A stretch of DNA of 64,000 nucleotides from Saliphagus infecundisoli (GCF_020177375.1 NZ_JAIWHV010000006.1:98519-162518); one strand, 5' to 3'. Counted from the first letter of the stretch, positions 35,709-45,250 are shown. The notes: a model not told the origin generated them from the letters alone. Made by a program: numbers and translations.

Positions 35709-36380
35709 TCAGTAGATCAGTTCGTCGTCGTTCTCGACCATGTACAGCGTCCGGGCGGCGATGTTGACCGCATGGTCGCCGATCCGCTCCAGATCGCGGA
35801 TGGTGAGCAGGAGCCGGGAGACGTCCTGGAGCAACCCCTCGACCTCGCTCGGCGTCTCGAGTTCGCGCTCGATCAGGTCCCGGACGACGACCTCGCTGGC
35901 ACGCTCGGCGAATCGATCGACGTCGTCGTCGTGTTCGGCGAGTTCGTAGCAGGCCTCGACGTTCTCGGTGTCGTAGGCCGCCATCGCGTCCTCGATCATC
36001 TCCAGGGTGAGCGACCCCATCTCCTGGACGTCGACGTCGGGAAAGAGGTCGCGCTCGGCGTCGATGGTGTACTCCCCCAGGTTCGTCGCGAGGTCGGCGA
36101 TCCGCTCGAGGTCGGTGATGATCTTGAACGAGGCCGCGATGAAGCGGAGGTCGCTCGCGACGGGCTGCTGGAGGGCCAGCAGGTCGATGCAGTCCTGTTC
36201 CAGGTCGAGGTACATCCGGTTTACCTCGTCGTCGCGCTCGATCACCTCGCGAGCGAGGGCCTCGTCCTTCCTGTCCAACGCGTCCAGGCCCATCCGGAGC
36301 CGTTCCATGACGACCTCGCTCATGTAGAGGACGTCGCCGCGGAGTTCCTCGAGCTGTTCCTGGTACGATTGTCTGGCCAT
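35709..36380 (-). CDS. phoU: PhoU-type phosphate signalling protein
   Basis: A 223-residue all-helical protein of two PhoU repeats. FIAASFKIITDLERIADLATN and the second-half LLTIRDLERIGDHAVNIA are the paired metal-binding motifs. PhoU modulates phosphate uptake and signalling at the membrane-cytoplasm interface. GGAGAGG lies five bases before the ATG. No pst transporter genes are next to it, so it is either a lone copy or the partner genes lie elsewhere. Confidence 0.93.
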   Translation of the reverse strand: MARQSYQEQLEELRGDVLYMSEVVMERLRMGLDALDRKDEALAREVIERDDEVNRMYLDLEQDCIDLLALQQPVASDLRFIAASFKIITDLERIADLATNLGEYTIDAERDLFPDVDVQEMGSLTLEMIEDAMAAYDTENVEACYELAEHDDDVDRFAERASEVVVRDLIERELETPSEVEGLLQDVSRLLLTIRDLERIGDHAVNIAARTLYMVENDDELIY

Positions 36381-36488
36381 ACCGACCTCTCCCGTTCGGG
36401 AGGCATGTAGCTTGTGCCCACGACTGCTCGTTCACTGGCCGGTGCCGGGTCCGGTGGGCCTTTACTCGTGGCCCGCCGATCTCCGGCC

Positions 36489-36875
36489 ATGACCGAACGC
36501 GCCGAGGACGCCGTCCGGGCCTACTACGACCGGCTCCGGAACGACGACCCGCTCGCCGACGCCTTCCGGGAGGGCGAGAGGACCGTCAAGTTCGGGATCA
36601 CCGAGTCGCTGTTCGGGAGCGAGGCGGTCCGGGCGGCCCTCCGAGAGCAACGCGAGACGACCGCCGACTGGCACGTCGAGAGCCACGACCTCCGGGTGGA
36701 GGAGTACGACGACCTCGCCCGCTTCGCCGACGAGGTCACGATGGCCTGGACCGACCGTGAGGGCGGCGCCCGGCGGCGCTACGACAGTCGCTGGAGCGGG
36801 GTCGTAGAACGGATCGACGGCGAGTGGCTGTTCGTCACGATGCACGTCAGCGCGCCCCCCGAGGATGACGGGTAG
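36489..36875 (+). CDS. SnoaL/NTF2-like protein
   Basis: A 128-residue single-domain protein with the NTF2-like pattern: helix VRAYYDRLRNDDP, then strands including VTMAWTDREG, YDSRWSGVVERIDGEWLFVTMHVS. Members may be enzymes or binding domains. The ATG at MTERAED is chosen, as upstream residues are GC-rich and unconserved-looking. It overlaps the following small ORF by 11 bases. Confidence 0.75.
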   Translation: MTERAEDAVRAYYDRLRNDDPLADAFREGERTVKFGITESLFGSEAVRAALREQRETTADWHVESHDLRVEEYDDLARFADEVTMAWTDREGGARRRYDSRWSGVVERIDGEWLFVTMHVSAPPEDDG

Positions 36876-37056
36876 ACGCTCGGCCGACCCGGTCGGCTCG
36901 CGGCGGCTGAAGGCCGCCTTCGTCGCCCTGGTCGGGGGATCCGGGGGACTGGTCGCGCTCCAGGGCGACGCCGCGCCGCTCCTCGTCGCCCTCGCGGTTC
37001 TCGGCGGGCTCCTCGCCGGCTTCGCCCTGCTCGCCTACCTGCGCTGGATCGTTTAG
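36865..37056 (+). CDS. Small two-helix membrane protein
   Basis: A 63-residue protein with two hydrophobic segments (LKAAFVALVGGSGGLVALQG and LLVALAVLGGLLAGFALLAYL) and a short charged N-terminus. Overlapping starts and an in-frame, membrane-like composition support a real gene. Its stop overlaps that of the convergent metalloprotease gene. Function unknown. Confidence 0.55.
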   Translation: MTGRRSADPVGSRRLKAAFVALVGGSGGLVALQGDAAPLLVALAVLGGLLAGFALLAYLRWIV

Positions 37057-38036
37057 GGATCGAGCCGGCGGAGCCAGCGGTCGGGCTCGTCGATCTCGTC
37101 GTGGTTGGGCAGGTTCGCCGGGCGCTCCCAGACGGCGCCGGCGGCCGCAACGTCCCGCTCGGCGGCGACGTGCTCGAAGAAGGCCTTCCCGCGCTCGTAC
37201 TGGCGGCGCTTGAGCCCGAGCCCGATCAGCCGCCGGAACAGCTGCTGGAGGGGGTTTCGTCCCTGCCGGCGGGCCTCTAACTTCTCCCGGAGGTCCGCGT
37301 ACTCGTCGTCGAAGGCGTGGTCCATTAGGAGCTCGGCGTACCCCTCGACGACGGTCATCGTCGCGTCGAGCTCCCGGAAGGCCTTCTTGTCGAAGCTGCC
37401 CTCCGAGAGCTCGTCGATCCCTCGTTGCATCCGCTCCTCGAGGTGGTCGGGGAGCCAGGGCGCGGCCGCGAACTCCGCGGCGTGGGTGACCTCGTGGTAG
37501 GCGATCCACCGGCGAAAGCGGTCGTACTCGACGTCGAGGGCGTCAGCGGCGTCGACGATGTTCGGCCGGAGGAAGTACAGCGCGTGTTCGCGTGTCGGGT
37601 CGTCGGCCAGCAGGAGGGGGTCGTACTGGCCCAGCACGTTCCGGCCGAGAAAGGAGAGCATGACGGTCATCGTCCCGGTGTTTACCGTCCGGGCGACGCC
37701 AGGGAAGGCGCCGACCCGGGACTCGACGGGCGCCATCACCCGCTCGAAGGTCTCGACGTTGGCGTCGATCCAGTGGTGGCGGTTCTGGATCTCGACGGTG
37801 CCCGGAAGCTCGAACTCGAGGCCCGCGATCTCCGAGACGTCGTCGCGGGCGTCCCGGACGTCGCCCGCGTAGGCCGCCCGCTCGCCGGGCTCGAGGTCGA
37901 TCGAGCCGGGGTCGGTGGCGGCTTTCGCGGCCTCAGCGGCGGCCCGCCAGTCGACGGCCCGATCGCCCGACGCGCCGGCGACGGTCCGGGCGCTACGATA
38001 GAGGTTCACGCCGCTCGATAGGGGGAGGCGAGCCAA
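37053..38036 (-). CDS. DUF2342-type zinc-dependent metalloprotease
   Basis: A 327-residue protein of the family called coenzyme F420 biosynthesis-associated or zinc-dependent metalloprotease. The zinc motif HEVTHAAEF (HExxH) is visible near residue 180, with downstream Glu in VVEGYAELLMDHAFD. Family members share the NRHHWIDANVETFERVM start. The name reflects past association; in haloarchaea the role is unestablished. It is divergent from ahcY. Confidence 0.87.
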   Translation of the reverse strand: MARLPLSSGVNLYRSARTVAGASGDRAVDWRAAAEAAKAATDPGSIDLEPGERAAYAGDVRDARDDVSEIAGLEFELPGTVEIQNRHHWIDANVETFERVMAPVESRVGAFPGVARTVNTGTMTVMLSFLGRNVLGQYDPLLLADDPTREHALYFLRPNIVDAADALDVEYDRFRRWIAYHEVTHAAEFAAAPWLPDHLEERMQRGIDELSEGSFDKKAFRELDATMTVVEGYAELLMDHAFDDEYADLREKLEARRQGRNPLQQLFRRLIGLGLKRRQYERGKAFFEHVAAERDVAAAGAVWERPANLPNHDEIDEPDRWLRRLDP

Positions 38037-38177
38037 AAGGGTTCTCCCCCGTCGGAGTTCGGTCGGCGGTCGCCGCGACCACTTTCGGGGAGCACCGGAC
38101 CATCACCTCCCCGCAGAGATCGTCCGCTCTCGGGCCCCTTCGGTAGCGTTTTGGGGACGGCCCGTCCACCTCGGGCC

Positions 38178-39458
38178 ATGACCGACTATCCCCCGATCGG
38201 CGAGCAACTCGACGACCTCGAGGCGGCTCGCGAGGAGGGCCGTCGAAAGATGGAGTGGGCGGCCCAGCACATGCCGATCTGTACGCGCCTGCGCGAGGAG
38301 TACGAGGAGGAACAGCCACTGGAGGGCCAACGGATCGGGATGGCGATGCACGTCGAGGCGAAGACGGCGATCCTGGTCGAGACGCTCGCGGAGGCCGGCG
38401 CGGAGGTCGCCGTCACCGGCTGTAACCCCCTATCGACCCACGACGACGTCTCGGCGGCGCTCGATAGCCACGACTCGATCACGAGCTACGCCAAGCGCGG
38501 CGTCGACGACGAGGAGTACTACCAGGCGATCGAGGCAGTCATCTCCCACGAGCCGACCGTTACCGTGGACGACGGGATGGACATGATCGCGGCGATCCAC
38601 GAGGACCACCCCGAACTGATCGAGGGGATCCTGGGAGGCTGCGAGGAGACCACCACCGGCGTCCACCGGCTTCGTGCGATGGACGCAGACGGCGCGCTCG
38701 AGTACCCCGTCTTCGCGGTCAACGACACGCCGATGAAGCGGCTGTTCGACAACGTCCACGGCACCGGCGAAAGCTCGCTGGCCTCGATCGCCATGACCAC
38801 GAACCTCTCGTGGGCGGGCAAGAACGTCGTCGTCGCAGGCTACGGCTACTGCGGGAAAGGCGTCGCGAAGAAGGCCGCCGGACAGAACGCGAACGTCATC
38901 GTCACCGAGGTCGAGCCCCGTCGGGCCTTGGAGGCCCACATGGAGGGCTACGACGTGCTGCCGATGGCCGAAGCCGCCGAGGTCGGCGACGTCTTTCTGA
39001 CGACGACCGGGAACCGCGACGTCATCGTCGAGGAACACTTCCCGGAGATGAAAGACGGCGTCCTGCTGGCGAACGCCGGCCACTTCGACATCGAGATCGA
39101 CCTCGAGGCCCTAGACGACCTCGCCACCGAGCGCTACGAGGCCAGAGACGGCGTCGAGGCCTACGTGATGGACGACGGCCGGCGGTTGAACGTCGTCGCC
39201 GAAGGTCGGCTGGTGAACCTCGCGGCGCCCGTCGCCCTGGGTCACCCGGTCGAAGTGATGGACCAGAGCTTCGGGGTACAGGCTGCCTGCGTCCGCGAAC
39301 TCGTCGAGAGCAAGGCGTACGGGCCGGGCGTCCACGACGTGCCGGACGAACTCGACAAGGAGATCGCCGAGATCAAACTCGAGGCCGACGGCGTCTCGAT
39401 CGACTCGCTCACCGATACCCAGACGGAGTACATGGGAAGCTGGGAGCACGGGACCTGA
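38178..39458 (+). CDS. ahcY: S-adenosylhomocysteine hydrolase
   Basis: Cleaves S-adenosylhomocysteine to adenosine and homocysteine, keeping methylation reactions running. The NAD-binding VVAGYGYCGKGVAKK and the conserved NDTPMKRLFDNVHGTGES and AGHFDIEIDLE are all present. Length is 426 residues; N-terminal IKDMSLADWGRKEIE-like sequence is replaced by the archaeal form YPPIGEQLDDLEAAREEGRRK. The ATG at 38178 is the only one giving that start. Confidence 0.96.
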   Translation: MTDYPPIGEQLDDLEAAREEGRRKMEWAAQHMPICTRLREEYEEEQPLEGQRIGMAMHVEAKTAILVETLAEAGAEVAVTGCNPLSTHDDVSAALDSHDSITSYAKRGVDDEEYYQAIEAVISHEPTVTVDDGMDMIAAIHEDHPELIEGILGGCEETTTGVHRLRAMDADGALEYPVFAVNDTPMKRLFDNVHGTGESSLASIAMTTNLSWAGKNVVVAGYGYCGKGVAKKAAGQNANVIVTEVEPRRALEAHMEGYDVLPMAEAAEVGDVFLTTTGNRDVIVEEHFPEMKDGVLLANAGHFDIEIDLEALDDLATERYEARDGVEAYVMDDGRRLNVVAEGRLVNLAAPVALGHPVEVMDQSFGVQAACVRELVESKAYGPGVHDVPDELDKEIAEIKLEADGVSIDSLTDTQTEYMGSWEHGT

Positions 39459-39572
39459 ACGGGTTTACTCGGGGTCCGGTTGGTTTCGACGGCCATTCAT
39501 GTGGGGGCGGCTTCGGAAGAGGAGCGGTTCGGAGAGAGGAACGCCCAAGGGAGTTCCCTTCCTACGGGGGGC

Positions 39573-40388
39573 ATGGACACGCTCACCGAGGCCGACGGCC
39601 GGGTCCGGTCGGTGCTCGTCGCGGTCGCGTTGACGGTCGCCGGGCTCCTCGCCTCCCAGGTGACGACGCTGCCGGCGATCCTGGTCGAACCCGACCTGGC
39701 TCTCGACCCGTCGGGCGTCGGCCGCGGGCTGCTGGTCGCCTTCTTCATCCTGAACTTCCTCGGCTTTGCGGTCGCGGGCGCGGCCTATCTCGCCTACACC
39801 GGGCTGGGCTGGTCGTTCGTCGATCTCCGAACGCCGTCGCTTCGCGACTGGAAGTACGCGATCCTCGGCATCGTCGCGAGCTTCGGGTTCGTGATCGTCG
39901 TCAGCGTGCTCGCGACGGTCGCCGACCTCTCGGCGACCGACAACCAGGTCGTCGACTACATCGGCGACGACTCGACGATGGCGCTCTATCTCATCGTCAT
40001 CGCCTTCCTCTTCAATGCCCCCGCCGAGGAGTTCCTCTGGCGAAACGTCATCCAGAAGCGCCTCTACGCCGCCTTCTCCCGGATGGGGGCCGTCGTCGTC
40101 ACGAGCCTCGTCTTCGCGGGCGTCCACTTTCCCGTCTACGCGGCGACCGCGCCGAGCCTGGACCCGACCGGCCTCGCCGGCGTCCTCGTCTCGTTGCTCG
40201 TGGTCTTCGGCGGCTCGATCGTCTTCGGCTACGTCTACGTCCGGACCCGGAACCTCGTCGTCCCCATCGTCGCCCACGCCGGCTTCAACGCGATCCAGTT
40301 CGGGTTCCTCTATCTCACCATCGAGTACGCCCCCGAGGACCTCGAGGCGGCGATGGCGCTCGTCCGGCTCGCTCTTCCCGTTGGATGA
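39573..40388 (+). CDS. CPBP/CAAX-type intramembrane protease
   Basis: A 271-residue membrane protein of the CPBP family (type II CAAX prenyl-endopeptidase-like). Three motifs mark the active site: AEEFLWRN (EExxxR), GVHFPVYA and HAGFNAIQF. About seven membrane segments are predicted. Substrate is unknown; some relatives act in bacteriocin immunity or protein maturation. The ATG at MDTLTEADG is used. Confidence 0.9.
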   Translation: MDTLTEADGRVRSVLVAVALTVAGLLASQVTTLPAILVEPDLALDPSGVGRGLLVAFFILNFLGFAVAGAAYLAYTGLGWSFVDLRTPSLRDWKYAILGIVASFGFVIVVSVLATVADLSATDNQVVDYIGDDSTMALYLIVIAFLFNAPAEEFLWRNVIQKRLYAAFSRMGAVVVTSLVFAGVHFPVYAATAPSLDPTGLAGVLVSLLVVFGGSIVFGYVYVRTRNLVVPIVAHAGFNAIQFGFLYLTIEYAPEDLEAAMALVRLALPVG

Positions 40389-40498
40389 GGCGAATCCGTC
40401 GGTTTCGACCGCCATAGCGCCCGATTCCCGGCCGATGGGAACCGTCGGCTCGTTATACGTGGTCGGGACGCGTCGATCCAGACGTGAGGTGACCGACG

Positions 40499-41032
40499 AT
40501 GGAAACAACGCTCGAGAACCGATTGGAGAGCCGCCTCGGGGGGATCACCCTCGAGGGGAGACCACACCAGCTCGGCGCCTGGGCCGTCGTGGGCCTGCGC
40601 CTGCTCATGGGCTGGGTCATGCTGTCCGCGGGCTGGGGGAAGGCCACCGGCGGGTTCAGCGCCGAGGGCTACCTCGCGAACGTCGATCCGGCGAGCCCAG
40701 CCAGCGGACTCTACGGAGCGATGGCCGCCGACGCGACGCTGATGGCCGCGGTGGACGTGATCGTCCCCGGGACCCAGCTCCTGATCGGCGCCGCGTTGAT
40801 CCTGGGTGCCGCCGTCAGGCTCGCCGCGTTCGGCGCCACGCTCCAGATGGTGCTGTTCTACTTCGGTAGCTGGGACGTCGCCAACGGCCTCGTCAACAGC
40901 CAGCTGGTGTACGCCGCCGTCTTCCTGACGCTGGGCGCGCTGGCCGCGGGCCGGATCCTCGGGGTCGACCGGCTCGTCGAGGCCCACCGGATCGTCCGGG
41001 AGCGCCCGGTCCTGAAGTACCTGCTTGGCTAA
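40499..41032 (+). CDS. DoxX family membrane protein
   Basis: A 177-residue protein with four helices. The [22 protein letters not shown] start and the [15 protein letters not shown] end are typical for haloarchaeal DoxX proteins. Members are linked to quinone or redox functions, but most are uncharacterised. The ATG comes 110 bases after the protease gene. Confidence 0.88.
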   Translation: METTLENRLESRLGGITLEGRPHQLGAWAVVGLRLLMGWVMLSAGWGKATGGFSAEGYLANVDPASPASGLYGAMAADATLMAAVDVIVPGTQLLIGAALILGAAVRLAAFGATLQMVLFYFGSWDVANGLVNSQLVYAAVFLTLGALAAGRILGVDRLVEAHRIVRERPVLKYLLG

Positions 41033-41089
41033 CCTATCCTCTCCTCCCGACCCTCCATCGCTCCCCGACGACCGCGCCACTCCGCCCGG

Positions 41090-41097
41090 TTTATTAT
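41090..41097 (+). promoter_or_regulatory. TATA box of hjc
   Basis: TTTATTAT is centred about 26 bases before the hjc ATG. It predicts a leaderless transcript. Confidence 0.5.
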
Positions 41098-41118
41098 CGC
41101 CCGCGAGCGATCCCGTGT

Positions 41119-41631
41119 ATGTCCCACGCGAAGGGCGACCGGCGCGAGCGCGAACTCGTCAACGCCCTCGACGAGGCCGGCTTCGCGGTGATGCGCGCGC
41201 CCGCGAGCGGCGCCGCGACCGACCGGGAACTACCCGACGTGCTCGCCGGCGACGGCGAGACGTTCTACGCGATCGAGGCCAAATCCAGCGCGGGCGACCC
41301 GATCTACCTCTCCGGCGAGGAGGTCGAGGCGCTGACCTACTTCGCCCGGAACTTCGGCGCGAAACCCCGCATCGGCGTCCGGTTCGACCGCGAGGACTGG
41401 TACTTCTTTCATCCCGCCGACCTCTACGTCACCGACGGCGGCAACTACCGGGTCAAAAAGGAGCGTTCGCTCGCCGACGGCACCGACTTCGCCGAGTTCG
41501 TCGGCGACAGCGAGAAGGTCACCCTGGCGGAGGTCGCCGATGACGGACCCGACCCCGAAATCGTTCGGGTGCTGCAGGCGGTCGAGCAGGGGGAGTTGTC
41601 GGTCGAGGAGGGCGCGGCAATGTTGGAGTGA
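41119..41631 (+). CDS. hjc: Holliday junction resolvase Hjc
   Basis: Structure-specific endonuclease that resolves four-way DNA junctions during recombination. Catalytic residues are in place: the N-terminal GDRRERELV, the PDVLAG with the metal-binding D, and AIEAKSS (ExK). It is 170 residues, with a C-terminal extension beyond the usual ~130 that ends in a helical tail. The start is leaderless with a TATA-like box. Confidence 0.92.
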   Translation: MSHAKGDRRERELVNALDEAGFAVMRAPASGAATDRELPDVLAGDGETFYAIEAKSSAGDPIYLSGEEVEALTYFARNFGAKPRIGVRFDREDWYFFHPADLYVTDGGNYRVKKERSLADGTDFAEFVGDSEKVTLAEVADDGPDPEIVRVLQAVEQGELSVEEGAAMLE

Positions 41632-41758
41632 GCCGCCCGAACGTGATGGTACGACTGCGTTAGGAAGTCACAGAGCCGTTTCCACACTTGGTGTTATTTC
41701 TGGAATATGTTCATTCCAGACATGAATGTATCATCCACGTCAGTCGTTCTTCACATAC

Positions 41759-41959
41759 TCAGCTGGTAGCCTTACCGGCGAGCAGTTCATACAGCATTAG
41801 TAGTCCCATGGAAAGGAACATGACACCACTTACTAGAGCGAACGTTCCGGTGTCGTACAGTAGAGTATATCCACCTAATCCGAGGATGACCACAGCTCCG
41901 ATGGCCTGTGCAGTTCGCGATCCCCAAAAATCAACCAATTGTTGCGTGAGGGTGGACAT
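41759..41959 (-). CDS. Small hypothetical membrane protein
   Basis: A 66-residue protein with two hydrophobic segments (AIGAVVILGLGGYTLLYD and ALVSGVMFLSMGLLMLYELL). The surrounding DNA is more AT-rich than the flanks. A TTATAAATC-like patch lies just upstream on the minus strand, a possible promoter. Small two-helix proteins like this are frequent and uncharacterised in haloarchaea. Confidence 0.6.
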   Translation of the reverse strand: MSTLTQQLVDFWGSRTAQAIGAVVILGLGGYTLLYDTGTFALVSGVMFLSMGLLMLYELLAGKATS

Positions 41960-42084
41960 ACACGACCGATCTTCACACTGATTTATAATATGCCTTCTCG
42001 TACTGACCGATATATCTAAGCCTGTACTAAGCACGAGAATCAGGTTGAGCGGGCCGAAAACAACCGTCGGACGCTATGCTCTCG

Positions 42085-42759
42085 CTAAGCAGGCTGGGCC
42101 TCGCCCGTCGCTTCCTCGCCGACATCCGCCTTTTGCAGACGGGTCCGGGGGAAGGTGTAGACCCGAAGTTCCCGGGGGACCGGCCCATTGCGGGCGATCC
42201 GGGCGTGGGGATAGACGGCGCCGACGACCGGGACGTCGGGCTCGTAGCCCGCGTTGGTGCCGTATTCCGCGACCGTGGAGCCGGCCTCGGGGATCTCGAC
42301 GCTGTCGGCCCGGAGGTCGGAGGCGCCGACGACGGTCAGCCGGTCGCCGGTCTCGCGGTCCCGAACCGTGTCGCCCGGCGCGAGGGTGTGTTCCTCGCAA
42401 TAAACCGGTTCGGGGGCGTCCTCGGGGACGAAGACGGGTTCGTCGCAGTCGCCACACGGGACCGCGCGCTTGCCCGGCGGCGGCGTCCGACCCGCGGTGA
42501 TCTCGATTGCGACCCGGCGGACGTGCTTGCAGCGGGCGTCCCGGAAGACGTGATCCGGGCAGGTACAGCGGCCGGCCTCGAGGTCGACGAGGTAGGTGTG
42601 GTCGCTCTCGGAACCGACCTCGTAGAGGCCCTCGCCGAGCGCGAGGACGGACATCCGTTCGGTTCGTGCGCGCCGCGACCGGTCGTCCAAGACCGACGGC
42701 TCGTCGGGCAGCGGGAGGCGGGACTTCCGTGACGCGGGTGTGTTCATGGGTTGCGTCAT
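42085..42759 (-). CDS. SWIM zinc-finger protein
   Basis: A 224-residue protein with one SWIM motif (CTCPDHVFRDARCKHVRR, CxCx-n-CxH) around residues 88-107. A second metal-binding patch follows (CGDCDEPVF...YCEEH). SWIM domains bind DNA or proteins; many are linked to recombination or transposon proteins. The start MTQPMN has a second ATG four codons on. It is divergent from the small membrane-protein gene at 42904-43155. Confidence 0.85.
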   Translation of the reverse strand: MTQPMNTPASRKSRLPLPDEPSVLDDRSRRARTERMSVLALGEGLYEVGSESDHTYLVDLEAGRCTCPDHVFRDARCKHVRRVAIEITAGRTPPPGKRAVPCGDCDEPVFVPEDAPEPVYCEEHTLAPGDTVRDRETGDRLTVVGASDLRADSVEIPEAGSTVAEYGTNAGYEPDVPVVGAVYPHARIARNGPVPRELRVYTFPRTRLQKADVGEEATGEAQPA

Positions 42760-42903
42760 GTGGGTTGATCTCGGGTGATTGGGGGACGGTTCGCCTGTAT
42801 CGGGAGTAGGTGCCGAGGCTACCTAACACCCTCGCCTGCGTCCTCCAGGCCCGAAACCGGCCGCGTCGAAGGCCTTTTGACCCGTCCGCTGGAACCCCGA
42901 GTA

Positions 42904-43155
42904 ATGCTCGAGCGCGACCGGATCGTCGAAATCGTCGCCGCCGTCGGCGCGGTCGGGGCGATGATCGCCGCGATGTACTGGATCGGCACGACCTACGGCA
43001 ACGGCGGCGACCTCGGCACCGACGGCGGCCAGCTTCTGGTCGCCGTGATCGCCGGGTTTGTCCTCCTGCTTACGGCCGTCGGGATCGCGCTTGCGTACGC
43101 GCTGAACGACCCCGAGGACGGCCTCGACGACGCCGACGGCCCGAACGCCGCCTGA
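42904..43155 (+). CDS. Small two-helix membrane protein next to priL
   Basis: An 83-residue protein. An N-terminal charged segment, then two hydrophobic segments separated by GTTYGNGGDLGTDGGQ, and an acidic C-terminus. It matches small haloarchaeal two-pass proteins of unknown function. It converges with priL; the stops are adjacent. Confidence 0.7.
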   Translation: MLERDRIVEIVAAVGAVGAMIAAMYWIGTTYGNGGDLGTDGGQLLVAVIAGFVLLLTAVGIALAYALNDPEDGLDDADGPNAA

Positions 43156-44229
43156 TCAGGCCTCCTCGAGTTCCGCCTCGCGCCAGTCCTCTATCTCCTC
43201 GTCGTCGGCGTCGTCGAGCCGGCGCTCGTAGTAGGCCATCGGGTGGGAGATCCGCTCACAGAGGTCGTCCATGTTGACGCAGTCGCCGTACGATTGCATC
43301 GTCGCACACGAGGGCGCCGAATACTCCGTCGGGGAGGTCTCCCCGCGGATGTGGTCGGTCTGGTAGCGAGTCATCTCCTCGCCGAAGCTCGAGTTCACCC
43401 GGTAGAGTTCGACGATCTCGTCGGTATCCATCCCGATGCTCGCGAGGAAGGCCGTGATCGCAAACCGCGAGTGGTGGGGAAGGTGCTCGCCCTTCCGGAT
43501 GTCGTCGAGCAGGGCGGTCATGCAGGGGGGAAAGAGGTCGGGGACGACGGTGTCGATCTCGCGGGTAAGCTCGAGGTCGGCGAGGATCTCCCGAACCCGG
43601 GCGACCTCCGCCTCGAGGGAGTCGACGATCTCCTCGGGCACCGCGAAGGGCAGCCCCTCCTCGACGCGGGCCCGGACCGCCTCCCGGAGGAGCGCGTGGA
43701 GTTCGGTCTCGTCGACCGGGACCTCGCCGTCGGACAGCGCCCGGTTGACCAGGCGCCACTCGTCGCCCCAGCAACCCGCCGCCAGCGGGAGGTAGGCGCC
43801 GACGCCGATCCGGTAGCCTCCCTCGACCGCCCGAACGTCGCCCGCGAGGTCGAACTCCGAGAGGAGCGTCTCGCGGGTGAGTCCCGACGAGGCTGCCGAC
43901 TTGAGCTCAACCGTCTCCTCGAACTCGGTGCGAAAACGGTCGTGGGCCTCCTCGGCCTCGGCGCGGGCGTACTTCCGGACGAGGACGTTCTCCTCGACCG
44001 CGGAGACGAGCACGCGCGCGACCGGGTACGAGAGCAGCTCCGTGCGGGTGTCCCGGCTTGGCTCGCCGGTGTCGCCGTCCTCGAGCGAAGCGACGACGCG
44101 CTCTACGGCGCGCTCGACGACCGCCGGATCGCGCTCGACGACCGTCGCGAGTTCGACCGTCTCGGAGGCGACGGTCTCGCGGGCGGCCTCGAGAAACGGG
44201 TAGCGCGCGTGCAGTCGCTGCATCGTCAA
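43156..44229 (-). CDS. priL: DNA primase large subunit
   Basis: Large subunit of the archaeal primase (PriSL) that helps lay down primers for replication. The C-terminal domain carries the 4Fe-4S cluster cysteines: FPPCMTALL, APSCATMQSYGDCVN and DDLCERISH. LPHHSRFAITAFL and TDEIVELYRVNSSF are typical. Length is 357 residues. A second ATG two codons in (MQRLHARYPF) is equally likely as the start. The catalytic small subunit is not in this window. Confidence 0.95.
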   Translation of the reverse strand: MTMQRLHARYPFLEAARETVASETVELATVVERDPAVVERAVERVVASLEDGDTGEPSRDTRTELLSYPVARVLVSAVEENVLVRKYARAEAEEAHDRFRTEFEETVELKSAASSGLTRETLLSEFDLAGDVRAVEGGYRIGVGAYLPLAAGCWGDEWRLVNRALSDGEVPVDETELHALLREAVRARVEEGLPFAVPEEIVDSLEAEVARVREILADLELTREIDTVVPDLFPPCMTALLDDIRKGEHLPHHSRFAITAFLASIGMDTDEIVELYRVNSSFGEEMTRYQTDHIRGETSPTEYSAPSCATMQSYGDCVNMDDLCERISHPMAYYERRLDDADDEEIEDWREAELEEA

Positions 44230-44301
44230 CCCATTCGCGCGGCCGGTGTTAAGCGCCGTGGTTACCCCTCATTCAAGGCCCTCGCGCTCCTCGAAGCGAG
44301 C

Positions 44302-45180
44302 ATGCCGTGGGCGCAAACGGACGCGGGCGTGGCGATCCACTACGAGCGCGACGAGGGCGAGGGGCCGACCGTGGTCTTTCTCCAGGAGATGGGGTACGGC
44401 CGGTGGCTCTGGCGCTGGCAGCGCGAGGCCCTCGCGGTCGATGCGGTCGCGCCCGACTGGCGGGGCACCGGCCGGTCGGACGTCGCCATCCCCCGGCCGG
44501 TTCGCGCGCTCCCCTCCCTCCTGCGGGGACCGCTGCTCTCTCGCTTCGGCTACACCGTGGAGGATCTCGCCGACGACCTCGAGGCCGTCCTCGCCGCGGA
44601 ATCGATCCGGAACGCCCACCTCGTCGGCCTCGGCCTCGGCGGGATGGTCGCCATGAAGTACGCCCTCGAGGGCTCGCGAGCCGCATCGCTGACCCTCTGT
44701 GGAACGACCCACGGCGGGAGCGACGCCGTGGCGGTTCCCGAGGGGGCGGCGGAGGCGCTGTTTGCGCGTGCGGGCTCCGACCGGGCGACGATTCGCGAGC
44801 GGATGCGCCCCGCCTTCACCGAGCGCTTTACGAACCGCAACCCCCACCTGATCGACCGAATCGTCGAGTGGCGCCTCGAGGGCGAAGTCGGCGAGGCCGC
44901 CCGGCAGGCCCAGTGGCGGGCAATGGAGGACTTCGACGCGAGCGACCGCTTGGAGGAAATCCGGCTCCCGACGCTCGTCCTCCACGGGAGCGCCGACCGG
45001 GTGGTGCCGGTCGAGAACTCGTGGCTCCTCGAGGCGGGGATTCCCGACGCCAGGCTCGAGACTCGGCGGGGCGGCTCGCACCTCCTTCCCGTCGAGAACG
45101 CAGACTGGACGGCGGCGCGGATTCGGGCGTTCCTCGCCGAGCACGCCGACGGCGAGCCGGAGTCCCCGCTGGTCGCCTGA
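44302..45180 (+). CDS. Alpha/beta hydrolase-fold protein lacking the nucleophile serine
   Basis: A 292-residue protein with the full alpha/beta hydrolase layout: oxyanion segment VVFLQEMGYG, the DWRGTGRS strand, LVLHGSADRVVP with the acid Asp region, and GGSHLLPVEN with the late His. The nucleophile elbow reads VGLGLGGMVA where GxSxG is expected, so glycine replaces serine. It may be inactive or act in binding rather than hydrolysis. It is divergent from priL. Confidence 0.85.
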   Translation: MPWAQTDAGVAIHYERDEGEGPTVVFLQEMGYGRWLWRWQREALAVDAVAPDWRGTGRSDVAIPRPVRALPSLLRGPLLSRFGYTVEDLADDLEAVLAAESIRNAHLVGLGLGGMVAMKYALEGSRAASLTLCGTTHGGSDAVAVPEGAAEALFARAGSDRATIRERMRPAFTERFTNRNPHLIDRIVEWRLEGEVGEAARQAQWRAMEDFDASDRLEEIRLPTLVLHGSADRVVPVENSWLLEAGIPDARLETRRGGSHLLPVENADWTAARIRAFLAEHADGEPESPLVA

Positions 45181-45250
45181 GCGGCGCGCGCCGTCAGTTT
45201 TCGGGGCTATCACAACGACCATACCCTCGCGCGACGCAGTTGTCCCCACC

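Noticed and set aside
35587..35715. Small plus-strand ORF of about 42 codons before phoU
   Set aside because: Proline- and serine-rich sequence with no supporting signal; it ends inside the phoU gene.
42775..42903. Upstream extension of the small membrane protein near priL
   Set aside because: Extra residues are basic and unlike the rest; the ATG at 42904 gives a balanced two-helix protein.
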